DNA from: Hyphomicrobium sp. CS1BSMeth3
GTDB lineage: Bacteria > Pseudomonadota > Alphaproteobacteria > Rhizobiales > Hyphomicrobiaceae
NCBI RefSeq assembly: GCF_900117415.1
Contig: NZ_FPEI01000006.1
Span: 1,116,001 to 1,180,000, forward strand
Direction: 5' to 3'
DNA: 64,000 bases
Shown: in pieces, positions 1-7,750 of the stretch
Layout of the letters: every line of letters starts with the position of its first letter
How positions within the stretch are numbered: the stretch's first letter is position 1
Translations under genes and position numbers: made by a program
Notes under the pieces: generated by a model
The model's database searches: none
Told to the model about the DNA's origin: nothing
The model's input: only the letters and a program-made list of their open reading frames with translations

Positions 1-145
1 CTTCGGTATCCTCGTGCTGCTGCCAGCGCTTGGCCAGCATGTACTCCTCGTCCGGCTCCAGCATTGGGAACCGACGGATCTCCTCGAGATAGCGGGATAG
101 GCCGGCCGAGCCTGAAGCTACGACCGGCAGTGCTTTGGTCGCCAT
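1..145 (-). CDS. rpoH: RNA polymerase sigma-32 factor RpoH, N-terminal part (cut by window edge)
   Basis: Only the first ~48 codons lie in the window, read leftwards. They encode MATKALPVVASGSAGLSRYL and continue into EIRRFPMLEPDEEYMLAKRW, the region-1.2 sequence typical of alphaproteobacterial heat-shock sigma factors. RpoH directs RNA polymerase to chaperone and protease promoters. Two in-frame ATGs exist, at 151 and 145. A purine-rich AGAGGGA sits about six bases before the 145 start but directly abuts the 151 start, so 145 is preferred. No protein-coding neighbour lies immediately upstream, so it should have its own promoter in 146-464. Identity is clear despite truncation. Confidence 0.88.
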   Translation of the reverse strand, partial: MATKALPVVASGSAGLSRYLEEIRRFPMLEPDEEYMLAKRWQQHEDTE

Positions 146-464
146 AGCCATTCCCTCTCTTCGCGCCACGCTGGCCACTTCAGTCAGTAATGCCGAGCTG
201 CGCGAATAGTTGCCGCGGTGGTCTCAGGTACCCTGTTGGTTCAGTCGCCCGTTCCGCGGAAAAGGTTCATCATGTTGTAATGAGAGTACGCCCGATGGAC
301 CTCCCGCTCCACTACTGAGGCGTGTTCATCACAAGGTATTGAGGGGCGCGTGAACTTGGCCCCCGCGCGTTTGAGCAGAACGCATCAGATCTCTCCAATC
401 CGTCGCTACGGCACTAAAAATTCTCACTATTTCTTATCGAGCTGTCGACAGCTCGGCGCTCGCT
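146..464. other. Intergenic region upstream of rpoH
   Basis: About 320 bases without a convincing gene. It should hold the rpoH promoter(s), read leftwards, and the 3' end of the phosphatase transcript. I could not fix a promoter: neither a good TTGACA/TATAAT pair nor a convincing sigma-32 CTTG element is evident. The clearest structure is the perfect palindrome at 438-455, followed on the minus strand by an AT-rich stretch. Long open frames crossing this region show no recognisable protein family. Confidence 0.5.
438..455. repeat. Perfect 18-bp palindrome CGAGCTGTCGACAGCTCG
   Basis: A perfect inverted repeat ten bases beyond the stop codon of the phosphatase gene and about 290 bases before rpoH. 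It can fold as a 7-bp stem with a TCGA loop. On the minus strand it is followed by an A/T-rich tract but no immediate U-run, so a factor-independent terminator is only possible. A dimeric regulator site for rpoH is the alternative. Confidence 0.45.
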
Positions 465-971
465 TCACGCCTGATCCCGGCGGCACCATGCGGCAAAATC
501 GACCACCCATTGCCGCTGCGCGTCGGTTTCAGGGATCCGCCGCCCTCGCGCTTCGGACACTGCATCAATGGCCGCTTCGGGCTCCGCACCGAGTTGTACG
601 AGGACCGCCGACGCGAACAACGGCGAACGCCCGCGCCCGGCATAACAGTGCACGCCGACAGTGCGTCCAGCCTCGATCTCGCTCACCATTGCTGCGATCA
701 GCGCCCCTGCCGTCTCGATCGATGCGGGCACGCCGAAGTCGTCCGTCGGAAGGTTATGGAACGCGAGCCCCACTTGCTCCGCGACATTGGCCTCCCAGGC
801 GAGGCCGAGGCGGATGGCCTCCTCACCCTGAAGCATGCTGACCAGGACATCGACGCCGGCCTCCCGCAGGGCCTGCATCTGCTGCGGCAGGCCAAATGCG
901 GGGTCGGGCCGCGTGACAACCGCAAGCCCTCCGCGATCGAAGCCACGGACCCAGTAAACCGTCGGCAGCAT
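465..971 (-). CDS. Dual-specificity/tyrosine phosphatase-like protein
   Basis: A 168-residue soluble protein with the cysteine phosphatase P-loop HCYAGRGRS at about residues 108-116: catalytic Cys109 and phosphate-binding Arg115 in a CX5R arrangement. The PTDDFG segment near residues 75-80 can supply the general-acid aspartate. This is the dual-specificity phosphatase fold, which removes phosphate from Tyr/Ser/Thr or small phosphorylated molecules. It starts 16 bases after the old yellow enzyme gene and reads the same way, so the two are probably co-transcribed. The substrate cannot be told from sequence. Confidence 0.8.
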   Translation of the reverse strand: MLPTVYWVRGFDRGGLAVVTRPDPAFGLPQQMQALREAGVDVLVSMLQGEEAIRLGLAWEANVAEQVGLAFHNLPTDDFGVPASIETAGALIAAMVSEIEAGRTVGVHCYAGRGRSPLFASAVLVQLGAEPEAAIDAVSEARGRRIPETDAQRQWVVDFAAWCRRDQA

Positions 972-987
972 GGTGTCTCGTCGTCAG

Positions 988-2112
988 CTACTCTGCCGCT
1001 TTGGCCGCAGGCACATACCGCTTAGCCGGCGACCATGTCTTGAGCGTGGCGCGGGCGTACTGAACCGAGACCGGCACCTCTGCGCCGAGCTTGTAAGCGG
1101 CGTGCCACGCCCAGTGCGGGTCATCGAGGAAGCCCCGCGCGAGCGCCACCATATCCGCCTGCCCGCCGGCGACGATGGCCTCGGCCTGCTCCGCCTCGGT
1201 GATGAGACCCACCGTCATCGTCGGGATCCCCGTCGCCTTCTTGATCGCCTCGGCGAAGGGCACCTGATAGCCCGGCCCGAGCTGGATCTTCTGGTCCGGA
1301 TGATTGCCGCCCGAAGACACATCAATGAAGTCGCAGCCAGCTTCCTTGAGCTTCTGGGCGAAGAAGACCGAGTCCTCGATCTTGAGACCGTCGTCCATCC
1401 AGTCCACGGCCGAGATACGGATGCCGAGCGGCTTGTGCTTCGGCCAGACCTCGCGCATGGCCGCGAAGATCTCGAGCGGCAGGCGAATGCGGTTCTCGCG
1501 GCTGCCGCCGTATTGATCCGTCCGCTTGTTCGAGAGCGGCGAGATGAACTGGTGCAGCAGATAGCCGTGCGCGCCGTGGATCTCGATCAGGTCGAAGCCC
1601 ACACGGTCCGCGCGCTTCGTGGCCTCGACGAATTTCGCCTTGAGCTGCTCGATCTCGGGGAGCGTATAGGCCTCCGGCGTGTGCCAGCCCGGCGCGAAGG
1701 GGATCGCCGACGGCGCTTTGGTCTGCCAGGCGCCTTCCGTGAGCGGATCGGAGTGCGACTTGCTCTCCCACGGGCGCTTGCAGGACGCCTTGCGGCCCGC
1801 GTGGCCGAGCTGGATGCCGATCTTGGCCGTGCCGAAGCGCTTGCAGGATTGAACGACGCGCTTCATCGCCGCCTCGTTCTCGTCATTGGCGAGCGCGGTG
1901 CAGCCGGGCGTGATCCGCCCGATCAGCTCGACACCCGTCGCCTCGACGATCAGCAGACCCGCTCCCGAGTTCGAGAGAGAGCCGAGGTGCAGCATGTGCC
2001 AGTCGTTCATATTGCCGTTGTCGGCCGAGTACTGGCACATGGGCGCGACGACGGCGCGGTTCGCAAGTTCGAGGTCACGGAGCTTGATGGGCGCAAAAAG
2101 CTTGCTGCTCAT
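988..2112 (-). CDS. NADH:flavin oxidoreductase, old yellow enzyme family (YqjM-like)
   Basis: A 374-residue FMN-dependent ene-reductase of TIM-barrel fold, starting MSSKLFAPIKLRDLELANRA. The family signature VVAPMCQYSA follows, carrying the cysteine that tunes FMN in YqjM-type enzymes. HLGSLSNSGAGLLIVEAT, IQLGHAGRKAS, IHGAHGYLLHQFISPLSN (substrate-binding His pair region) and the C-terminal FMN phosphate loop MVALARGFLDDPHWAWHAA are present. Such enzymes reduce activated C=C bonds of enones, nitro compounds or flavin-accessible xenobiotics with NAD(P)H. A purine-rich AGAAGGGA lies about 11 bases before the chosen ATG. Function class is firm; the physiological substrate is unknown. Confidence 0.9.
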   Translation of the reverse strand: MSSKLFAPIKLRDLELANRAVVAPMCQYSADNGNMNDWHMLHLGSLSNSGAGLLIVEATGVELIGRITPGCTALANDENEAAMKRVVQSCKRFGTAKIGIQLGHAGRKASCKRPWESKSHSDPLTEGAWQTKAPSAIPFAPGWHTPEAYTLPEIEQLKAKFVEATKRADRVGFDLIEIHGAHGYLLHQFISPLSNKRTDQYGGSRENRIRLPLEIFAAMREVWPKHKPLGIRISAVDWMDDGLKIEDSVFFAQKLKEAGCDFIDVSSGGNHPDQKIQLGPGYQVPFAEAIKKATGIPTMTVGLITEAEQAEAIVAGGQADMVALARGFLDDPHWAWHAAYKLGAEVPVSVQYARATLKTWSPAKRYVPAAKAAE

Positions 2113-2270
2113 GGGGCGACGTTTCCCTTCTGTCAGGATGGACTGCAGGCCCAGCGGGATGTGCGGGATTGAGGCGGAAAGCCACGGTATTCCGTTCAAT
2201 AGCACGCGCAACGGGGCTGTGGCCACTGCCCCGGCAATATCGGCTCCCCGGCCGCCCTTCCCGTGGTCGC

Positions 2271-2585
2271 CTAGGCGCTCATGACGCCTTCCCGCAGCTC
2301 CCTGCGGACGAAGAAGAGGTTGCGCGCGTAGATCAGGACCCCGAACTGCCCGAGCACGATCACCGGATCCATGCGGTAGACGCCGTAGCAGAAGACGAAG
2401 AGCCCCCCGAAGAACGAGAGGTACCAGAAGAGCTGCGGGACGGTCGAGCGGCCCCGGCGCTCGCTCGCCAGCCACTGCACGATCCAGCGGGCCGAGAACA
2501 TCGCCTGTCCAGCCAGACCGATGCAGAGCCAGGTCAGATCGGCAGCGGAAAGCCCGCCCCACCATGCGACGATTTTGGCGAACAC
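2271..2585 (-). CDS. LAB_N (lipid-A-disaccharide synthase N-terminal-like) membrane protein
   Basis: A 104-residue integral membrane protein with three predicted hydrophobic segments. It matches the stand-alone LAB_N domain in GQAMFSARWIVQWLASERRG, the PQLFWYLSFFGGLF segment and GQFGVLIYARNLFF. Free-standing LAB_N proteins are typically found beside polyprenyl-phosphate glycosyltransferases and are thought to assist lipid-linked sugar handling or translocation, although the exact role is not settled. It begins with GTG at 2585, eight bases after a GAGGAGA ribosome site, and overlaps the 3' end of the GT2 gene by 52 bases. Last gene of the envelope operon. Confidence 0.82.
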   Translation of the reverse strand: MFAKIVAWWGGLSAADLTWLCIGLAGQAMFSARWIVQWLASERRGRSTVPQLFWYLSFFGGLFVFCYGVYRMDPVIVLGQFGVLIYARNLFFVRRELREGVMSA

Positions 2586-3406
2586 GAGCTTGTCTCCTCG
2601 GAGAAGTGGAAATCGTTGGATATGGCGTTCGCCCCCCCGCCCTGGACTTCAGCAATCCTTGGTACGACGGTGCGCGCGCGCAGCCATCTGACGCCGACGA
2701 GATCGTAGATGCCGACGATCGCGCGACGCAGGTTGGTGTATTTCGACTGACCTGCGATGCGCGGCCGGTCGTTGACGGGCAGGTAGGCGACATGGTGCCC
2801 GTACGAGAGGAACAGGGCCGGCAGATAGCGATGCATGCCGGAGAAGCTCGGCAGTGCCAGGAAGGCCTCGCGGTCGAACACCTTGATGCCGCAGCCCGTA
2901 TCCGGGCATTGGTCGGCCAGCACGGCATCCCGGAGCCAGTTGGCGAAGCGCGAGGCGAGCTGCTTCGAGCGCTCCGCACGCCGCGTCGTGCGGATGCCGC
3001 CAACCAGCGAAGGTCCTGGCAGGACACGGACGGCGTGCCCAACCAGAGCGGCGATGTCGGCCGGATCGTTCTGGCCGTCGCCGTCGAGGGTCGCGATAAG
3101 GCCGTAGCGCGCCGCACGGACGCCCGTATGAATTGCAGCGCTCTGGCCGCAGCGCGTTGCGAGCCGGATATAGCGCAGGCGCGGGAAGCCGCCGATGAGC
3201 GCCTTCGCCTCTGCGGCCGTGCCGTCATCGCTCGCATCGTCGACGACGATCACCTCACCGACGAGCTCTTCAGGCACGACGGCGAAGATCTCGCGCACGA
3301 GACGCTCGGGGTTGCCCGCCTCGTTGTAAGCCGGCAGCACGATCGAAATCCGCGTCTCGCCCTGTCGGCGGTGGGCGTGCGTGGGTGTTGTAGCGGCTGC
3401 GTTCAT
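2534..3406 (-). CDS. GT2 glycosyltransferase, dolichyl/undecaprenyl-phosphate sugar synthase-like (DPM1/ArnC type)
   Basis: A 290-residue family 2 transferase. ISIVLPAYNEAGNPERLV opens the GT-A fold, VIVVDDASDDGT binds nucleotide and ATLDGDGQNDP carries the metal-binding DGD. The RFANWLRDAVL...CPDTGCGIKVF and QSKYTNLRRA segments are typical of polyprenyl-phosphate mannose/hexose synthases. It probably loads a sugar from a nucleotide donor onto undecaprenyl phosphate at the inner membrane for use by the GT39 enzyme. The last ~30 residues (from about 262, after a G7 tract) look unlike a conserved tail; one extra G would join this gene in frame to LAB_N (see finding). It overlaps the PAP2 gene by ATGA. 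Confidence 0.85.
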   Translation of the reverse strand: MNAAATTPTHAHRRQGETRISIVLPAYNEAGNPERLVREIFAVVPEELVGEVIVVDDASDDGTAAEAKALIGGFPRLRYIRLATRCGQSAAIHTGVRAARYGLIATLDGDGQNDPADIAALVGHAVRVLPGPSLVGGIRTTRRAERSKQLASRFANWLRDAVLADQCPDTGCGIKVFDREAFLALPSFSGMHRYLPALFLSYGHHVAYLPVNDRPRIAGQSKYTNLRRAIVGIYDLVGVRWLRARTVVPRIAEVQGGGANAISNDFHFSEETSSCSPKSSHGGAGFPLPI

Positions 3407-4200
3407 GAGACGTCCGCGCCGAGGCGCGCCTCCCCTGCTTCCGTCGGACGCGACGGCCGAGTGTGGCGATCAAGTCCGGCCGATCGCGCGTGCCACACAG
3501 CGATGATTGCCAAGTGAAGGATGCCGACGGTCAGGGCCATGAAGACGCCGGCAAAAAGCACGTCGCTGAGAAAATGTGCGCCTTGCATCATGCGCACGAG
3601 GCCTGCCCCGATCCCGAAGACCATGGCGGTGCCGAGCAGCGTCAGCCTGAGCCCGGGCAGCAGCAGGGCCGGGGCGAAGAAGAGCGCGAACATCGAGGAG
3701 GCCTCGCCACTGATGAACGAGCAGTTCCGCTTGCACTCGGTGGCGGGCAGCAGCGGGGGCGTGAACTGCCGTGTGCCGCCGAGCTCCACCACATCGCGCG
3801 GCCGCGCCCGCCCCCAGTTGTCCTTGAAGATCGTGTTCGCGACGAGCCCCGGCCCGACCGCGAGCACGGCAATGAGGAACCAGCAGCGCGCCTGATCGAG
3901 GGCCAGCCAGCGCTTCCGCATGGACACGGCGAGCGCCACCAGCACACCCGCGACGGCGCAACCGATCACGTAAAGGGTAACGAAGAACTGGCGCGGGAGA
4001 TCCACCGCCCAGCCGGCGCACCATCCGCGCGCGCGCTCGGATCCCGCGCAGAAGTTCTGCAGGGCTTCCGACAGCATGAGGTCGATGCCGGGATTGGCGA
4101 GCATGACAAATGCGAGGACCGCGCCGGTCGCGAGCGCCGCCGTCATGAACCTGCGCCTGAAGCGCACTTCCTCAGGAAGTAACGGGTCAACGAGCGACAT
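3403..4200 (-). CDS. PAP2-family membrane phosphatase with altered motif 2
   Basis: A 265-residue protein with about six membrane segments and the acid phosphatase/PAP2 layout. KDNWGRARP at 126-134 is the KX6RP motif, SFISGEAS at 161-168 is motif 2 and R203-X5-H209-X3-D213 is motif 3. Motif 2 normally reads PSGH; here the histidine is replaced by Glu166. The enzyme likely removes phosphate from a lipid such as polyprenyl pyrophosphate, lipid A or phosphatidate. It starts three bases after the GT39 stop with GAGG seven bases before the ATG, so it is translationally coupled. The altered motif recurs, as far as I recall, in related alphaproteobacterial proteins, so activity is not excluded. Confidence 0.83.
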   Translation of the reverse strand: MSLVDPLLPEEVRFRRRFMTAALATGAVLAFVMLANPGIDLMLSEALQNFCAGSERARGWCAGWAVDLPRQFFVTLYVIGCAVAGVLVALAVSMRKRWLALDQARCWFLIAVLAVGPGLVANTIFKDNWGRARPRDVVELGGTRQFTPPLLPATECKRNCSFISGEASSMFALFFAPALLLPGLRLTLLGTAMVFGIGAGLVRMMQGAHFLSDVLFAGVFMALTVGILHLAIIAVWHARSAGLDRHTRPSRPTEAGEARLGADVS

Positions 4201-4203
4201 GCA

Positions 4204-5763
4204 TTACCTCTTGAGAAGACCGTCGAGCACGGCGAGATGGAGCGTCCGGGTCGCGAACGCGCCGGCCGGAACCGACGCCGTGTTGAGCACGACGATGCGG
4301 CTGAACTGACCAGTGATGGCGGGATCGGGCGCGGACTGGGAGACGAGCAGGACGGGCGTCAGCGTTTGCTCGGTGAAAGGGTGGACCAGCTCGAAGTGAT
4401 TGCGCGGTCGCTCGCCGCGCCAGGCAAGGACCTTCAGGGGCAGGGCGCGGCCGTAGTAACCGAGCGCCGCCGCGATCTCGCGGTCGGCCGTGAGGATCGC
4501 GGTCACCGGCTTGCCGTCGAGCTGCGTCTCGTTCGCGAGCCGCCCGACCAGCGCGGCGATCTCGCGGCTTCCGAGCGTTCGCGCGAACGGATCGCCGACG
4601 AACGCGAGGGTGAAGCGACCGGCCTGCCAGGTTGCCGCGGCGAGCGCGAGCGCAACGACCACGTGCAGCACGAGCGAGGTTCTGAGACGCACCCAGGCGC
4701 CGTCACGGATCATGACGGCCGTGACGAGGATGGTCGCGGCGACGTAGGCCGGCGCGGCCCAGTTCGCATGTGCCCGCGACAAGAGGCCCTGGACGGTCAC
4801 CGCGAGGATGATGGGCACGGAGAGGGCGAGGAGCAGCCTGTCGGGAGCGGCGAGCGCACCAAGGCGGCCGCGCGTCTGCCAGAGGAACGTGATCAGAGCG
4901 GCAAAGAGAATGGGCCCGAACACGCCGAATTGAGAGAGCAGGAACTCCGCTGCCTTCCCCGGATGAAGCACGAGCCCCTTCCAGTTGGCGTTCTCACCCG
5001 TGTGCACCACGGTCACGAAGCTGTTCGCACTGTTCCAGGCGACATTCGGCAGGATGAGCGCCACCGCGAGCGCGAGCGCGAGCCAGAGATGGGGCGTGCG
5101 CAGCAGGCGCCGGTGCTCGGGCGCGATGAGGAAGTAGATCGCGATGCACGGCACGAAGTAGGCCATGGCGTACTTCGCATTGAGCCCGAAGCCGATAGCC
5201 GCTCCGAGCAGGAGCGCACTCGCGTAGCTGGGGGCTGACAGGTGGTGCGCGAAAGCTAGGAGGGCGAGTGCCCAGGCCAACAGCAGCGGCACATCCGTGG
5301 AGATGATGCCCGATGAGAGAGAGACCGCGGGGAGCGTCGCGTAGACCAGCGCCGACCAGAATCCGATCTCTTCCGAGTAGAGGCGCCGGGCCGCCAGATA
5401 GATGACGACGGCCGTGGCCAGATGCATCAATGTTGCCGGCAGACGAACGCAGAACTCGCCATCGCCGCAGACCGCCGTGGAAGCCGCGATGATCCAGGCG
5501 ATGAGCGGTGGTTTCGAGTAGTAGCCGGCAGCGGGCGCCTGGGCCCAGGTCCAGTACTGCGCCTCGTCGACGAAGAGGTCGGTGCCGTTAAACGCCAGCG
5601 CTGCCAAGCGAAACACGGCGACAGCCGCAAGAACGAGTGTCAGCAGCAATGCCCAGGATGTGCGGCCGGACCGGTTGCCCGCCCCGGCCGCCGCATCCGG
5701 CGTAATGGACTGTGCTTGACCTCGCTCAGGAGCGAGATCCGTCTCAGTCTGCGACGCCACCAT
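4204..5763 (-). CDS. GT39-family (PMT/ArnT-like) membrane glycosyltransferase
   Basis: About 519 residues: a short hydrophilic N-terminus, then many hydrophobic helices (first at about 35-55). The first periplasmic loop carries FVDEAQYWTW, the acidic motif of ArnT/PMT-type transferases. GYYSKPPLIAWII and GLNAKYAM are further family blocks. These enzymes move a sugar from a polyprenyl-phosphate carrier to lipid A, protein or another acceptor on the periplasmic face. The start at 5763 is chosen because GGGGGG lies nine bases upstream and the longer reading adds an unconserved leader. First gene of the operon GT39-PAP2-GT2-LAB_N; the acceptor is unknown. Confidence 0.85.
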   Translation of the reverse strand: MVASQTETDLAPERGQAQSITPDAAAGAGNRSGRTSWALLLTLVLAAVAVFRLAALAFNGTDLFVDEAQYWTWAQAPAAGYYSKPPLIAWIIAASTAVCGDGEFCVRLPATLMHLATAVVIYLAARRLYSEEIGFWSALVYATLPAVSLSSGIISTDVPLLLAWALALLAFAHHLSAPSYASALLLGAAIGFGLNAKYAMAYFVPCIAIYFLIAPEHRRLLRTPHLWLALALAVALILPNVAWNSANSFVTVVHTGENANWKGLVLHPGKAAEFLLSQFGVFGPILFAALITFLWQTRGRLGALAAPDRLLLALSVPIILAVTVQGLLSRAHANWAAPAYVAATILVTAVMIRDGAWVRLRTSLVLHVVVALALAAATWQAGRFTLAFVGDPFARTLGSREIAALVGRLANETQLDGKPVTAILTADREIAAALGYYGRALPLKVLAWRGERPRNHFELVHPFTEQTLTPVLLVSQSAPDPAITGQFSRIVVLNTASVPAGAFATRTLHLAVLDGLLKR

Positions 5764-5993
5764 TGGAAAGCCCCCCAACCAACGGCGAAACGCTAGCAAG
5801 GGTTTATGACAGATTGGCAACACGCGAGTGTCGGTTCGGTAACACTCCACCGGCCAGCACATATTCGAGCTATGGCCTTGAAAGGTCTTTACATGCGACC
5901 CAGCGCAACTTATGTGCACCCGCAAGTGCGGCGATCTCTGCTGGTTTCCTGCAGCTCGCCCGGTCACAGGTCGACTGGTGGAGGTCCCATGGG
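5764..5993. promoter_or_regulatory. Divergent promoter region between the GT39 operon and the decarboxylase gene
   Basis: 230 bases between two divergent start codons. For the rightward gene a plausible sigma-70 pair is TTTACA (5888-5893), 17 bases, TATGTG (5911-5916). An inverted repeat GAGTGT / ACACTC with a 10-base spacer (5826-5847) could be an operator for either side. A strong ribosome site GGAGG (5980-5984) precedes the decarboxylase ATG by nine bases. No leftward promoter could be assigned confidently. Confidence 0.35.
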
Positions 5994-7187
5994 ATGGAGA
6001 CGTTTCATTCTGCCTCGGCGCTGATTGCAGCCCGTAAGCCCGAGAAGCCCATTATCGGCCTGCGTCCGCACGCCGCGGGTCGCGCAGCGCGATGGTTCCT
6101 TGCGAACTTTCCCGGCGATATCGCCTATGCCTACAAGGCCAACAGCACGCCCTTTCTGATCGGCGCGCTGTACGGCGCCGGAATCCGCCATTTCGACGTC
6201 GCCTCGCTCCCCGAGCTCGAGGATGCGAAGACGATCCCCGACGTGACGTTCCACTTCATGCATCCCGTGAAGTCGCGGCACGCGATCCGGCGCGCGTTCG
6301 CGCTCGGTTGCCGCTCCTTCTCGCTCGACAGCGAGGACGAGCTGAAGAAGATCGTCGAGGAGACCGGCGGCGCGCACGATCTCTCGCTCTGGGTACGCAT
6401 CGCCGTACCGGCCATCAACGCCGTCATCCCGCTCCAGAACAAGTTCGGGATCACGGGCGCGGCGGCCGTGCGCCTGCTGACGAAGACGCGGCAGGTGGCG
6501 AGGTCGCTCGGCATTTCGTTCCACGTCGGCTCGCAGACGCTGGCACCCGAGGCCTATGCCTCGGCGCTTTCGGAGGCGCGCAAGCTCATCACCCGGGCAG
6601 GCGTGGTCATCGACGGCATCGATGTCGGTGGCGGCTTTCCCGCGCGCTATTCGGATGACAGCCAGGCGCCGCTCTCGGACTTCATCCAGGTCATCCGCGA
6701 GAGCTTCGCGACGCTGCCTGTCGCGAGCAACTGCCGCCTCATGTGCGAGCCGGGCCGGGCACTCTCAGCCGAGTCGGAGAGCCTCATCGTCCGCGTCGAC
6801 GCCCGCCGCGGCGGCGATCTCTACATCAACGACGGCAGCTACGGGATGCTGTTCGACGCCGCGCACCTCGGCTTCACGTTCCCCGTGCGCCTGGTCGGCC
6901 GCGAGGTGCGCGACCCGAAGGCGCTCGCGCCCTTTCAGTTCTGGGGGCCGACCTGCGACTCGATCGACCACATGAAGGGCCCCTTCATGCTGCCCGCATC
7001 GATCCGCGAGGGCGACTACATCGAGATCGGCAATACGGGCGCCTATGCCCGCGCCATCGCCGGCAAGTTCAACGGCTATGGCTTCTACGATGAGGTCATC
7101 CTCAAGGACCCGCCGATCTACACCATGTACGGCGACGAGGCGGTTTCTCGCCCCGTCGCGCTCGCCGAAGCGGGCGCAACGGTCTAG
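5994..7187 (+). CDS. Type III PLP-dependent ornithine/lysine decarboxylase
   Basis: A 397-residue decarboxylase of the eukaryotic-ODC (alanine racemase-fold) class. IAYAYKAN at about 44-50 holds the PLP Schiff-base lysine (Lys48). HVGSQT, DGIDVGGGFPARYS and CEPGRALSAES bind cofactor phosphate. GPTCDSIDHM supplies the cysteine and aspartate that complete the dimer active site, and GNTGAYARA closes the fold. It converts ornithine (or lysine) to putrescine (cadaverine) in polyamine synthesis. ATG 5994 follows GGAGG with good spacing; longer upstream readings are dismissed. The family assignment is secure, but ODC versus LDC preference is not. Confidence 0.9.
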   Translation: METFHSASALIAARKPEKPIIGLRPHAAGRAARWFLANFPGDIAYAYKANSTPFLIGALYGAGIRHFDVASLPELEDAKTIPDVTFHFMHPVKSRHAIRRAFALGCRSFSLDSEDELKKIVEETGGAHDLSLWVRIAVPAINAVIPLQNKFGITGAAAVRLLTKTRQVARSLGISFHVGSQTLAPEAYASALSEARKLITRAGVVIDGIDVGGGFPARYSDDSQAPLSDFIQVIRESFATLPVASNCRLMCEPGRALSAESESLIVRVDARRGGDLYINDGSYGMLFDAAHLGFTFPVRLVGREVRDPKALAPFQFWGPTCDSIDHMKGPFMLPASIREGDYIEIGNTGAYARAIAGKFNGYGFYDEVILKDPPIYTMYGDEAVSRPVALAEAGATV

Positions 7188-7202
7188 CCGTGCAGCAGCA
7201 TT

Positions 7203-7233
7203 TGCCGAGGGTGGCGGCTGCGCCCCCTCGGCA
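7203..7233. terminator. Hairpin between convergent genes (possible bidirectional terminator)
   Basis: TGCCGAGGG (7203-7211) pairs perfectly with CCCTCGGCA (7225-7233) around a GC-rich loop. It lies between the stop codons of the decarboxylase and HIT genes. Neither strand shows a real U-run, so it may only slow polymerase or protect 3' ends. Confidence 0.4.
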
Positions 7234-7237
7234 GGCA

Positions 7238-7687
7238 CTATCCGCCGAGGTGTGAGGCCAAGGCCGCCGCGGTCTCGCGAAGCGCCTCGTCACTGGCCCT
7301 AGGCAGGGCGCGGAACGTGAGCTCGGGCTCCACGATATACCGCCGCGACGTGATGTCGGTCTTCTCCACGAGCGGGACGATGTGGGCGTGCGCGTGAGCG
7401 ATGTCTCCGCCCGTGAACATGAAGGCCACCCGCTGCACGCCGTAGATCTGCTTTTGCGCTTTCGCGAGCCGCTGGCCCAATGCCATGATCTCCGAGCAGA
7501 GCTCCAACGGCAGCTCGTCGAAGGTCTCGTAGTGCTCGCGGGGAACGATCTGAACGTGCCCGTCACGGATCGGGCCGATATCGAGAAAGGCGACCAGGCG
7601 CTCATTGCGGAAGACTTCGTGCGCTGGGATCTCCCGCCGCGCTATCCGGCAGAAGAGACACGCGCCGTGTGAATGTTCCTCTTTCAA
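7238..7687 (-). CDS. HIT-family (histidine triad) nucleotide-binding protein
   Basis: A 149-residue protein with CLFCRI near the N-terminus, a zinc-type CXXC, and the histidine triad HAHAHIVP (His98, His100, His102) that forms the nucleotidyl-transfer site. RDGHVQIVPREHYETF is the usual HIT core. Members hydrolyse or transfer AMP from nucleotide conjugates such as adenosine phosphoramidates or Ap4A. It is longer than minimal HINT proteins through its C-terminal tail. It is convergent with the decarboxylase gene and lies 63 bases downstream of the metallo-hydrolase gene reading the same way. Confidence 0.88.
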   Translation of the reverse strand: MKEEHSHGACLFCRIARREIPAHEVFRNERLVAFLDIGPIRDGHVQIVPREHYETFDELPLELCSEIMALGQRLAKAQKQIYGVQRVAFMFTGGDIAHAHAHIVPLVEKTDITSRRYIVEPELTFRALPRASDEALRETAAALASHLGG

Positions 7688-7750
7688 GGTGATACCTTTC
7701 AGGATGTCGTTTGCGAACCGTCGCTGTTGGGGCGGCGTTGAAGGCGCGAA

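Noticed and set aside
988-3237. A 749-codon minus-strand frame running through the old yellow enzyme gene and far upstream
   Set aside because: The upstream two thirds is Arg/Pro/Ala-rich shadow sequence of the LAB_N and GT2 genes; only the part from 2112 down matches a family.
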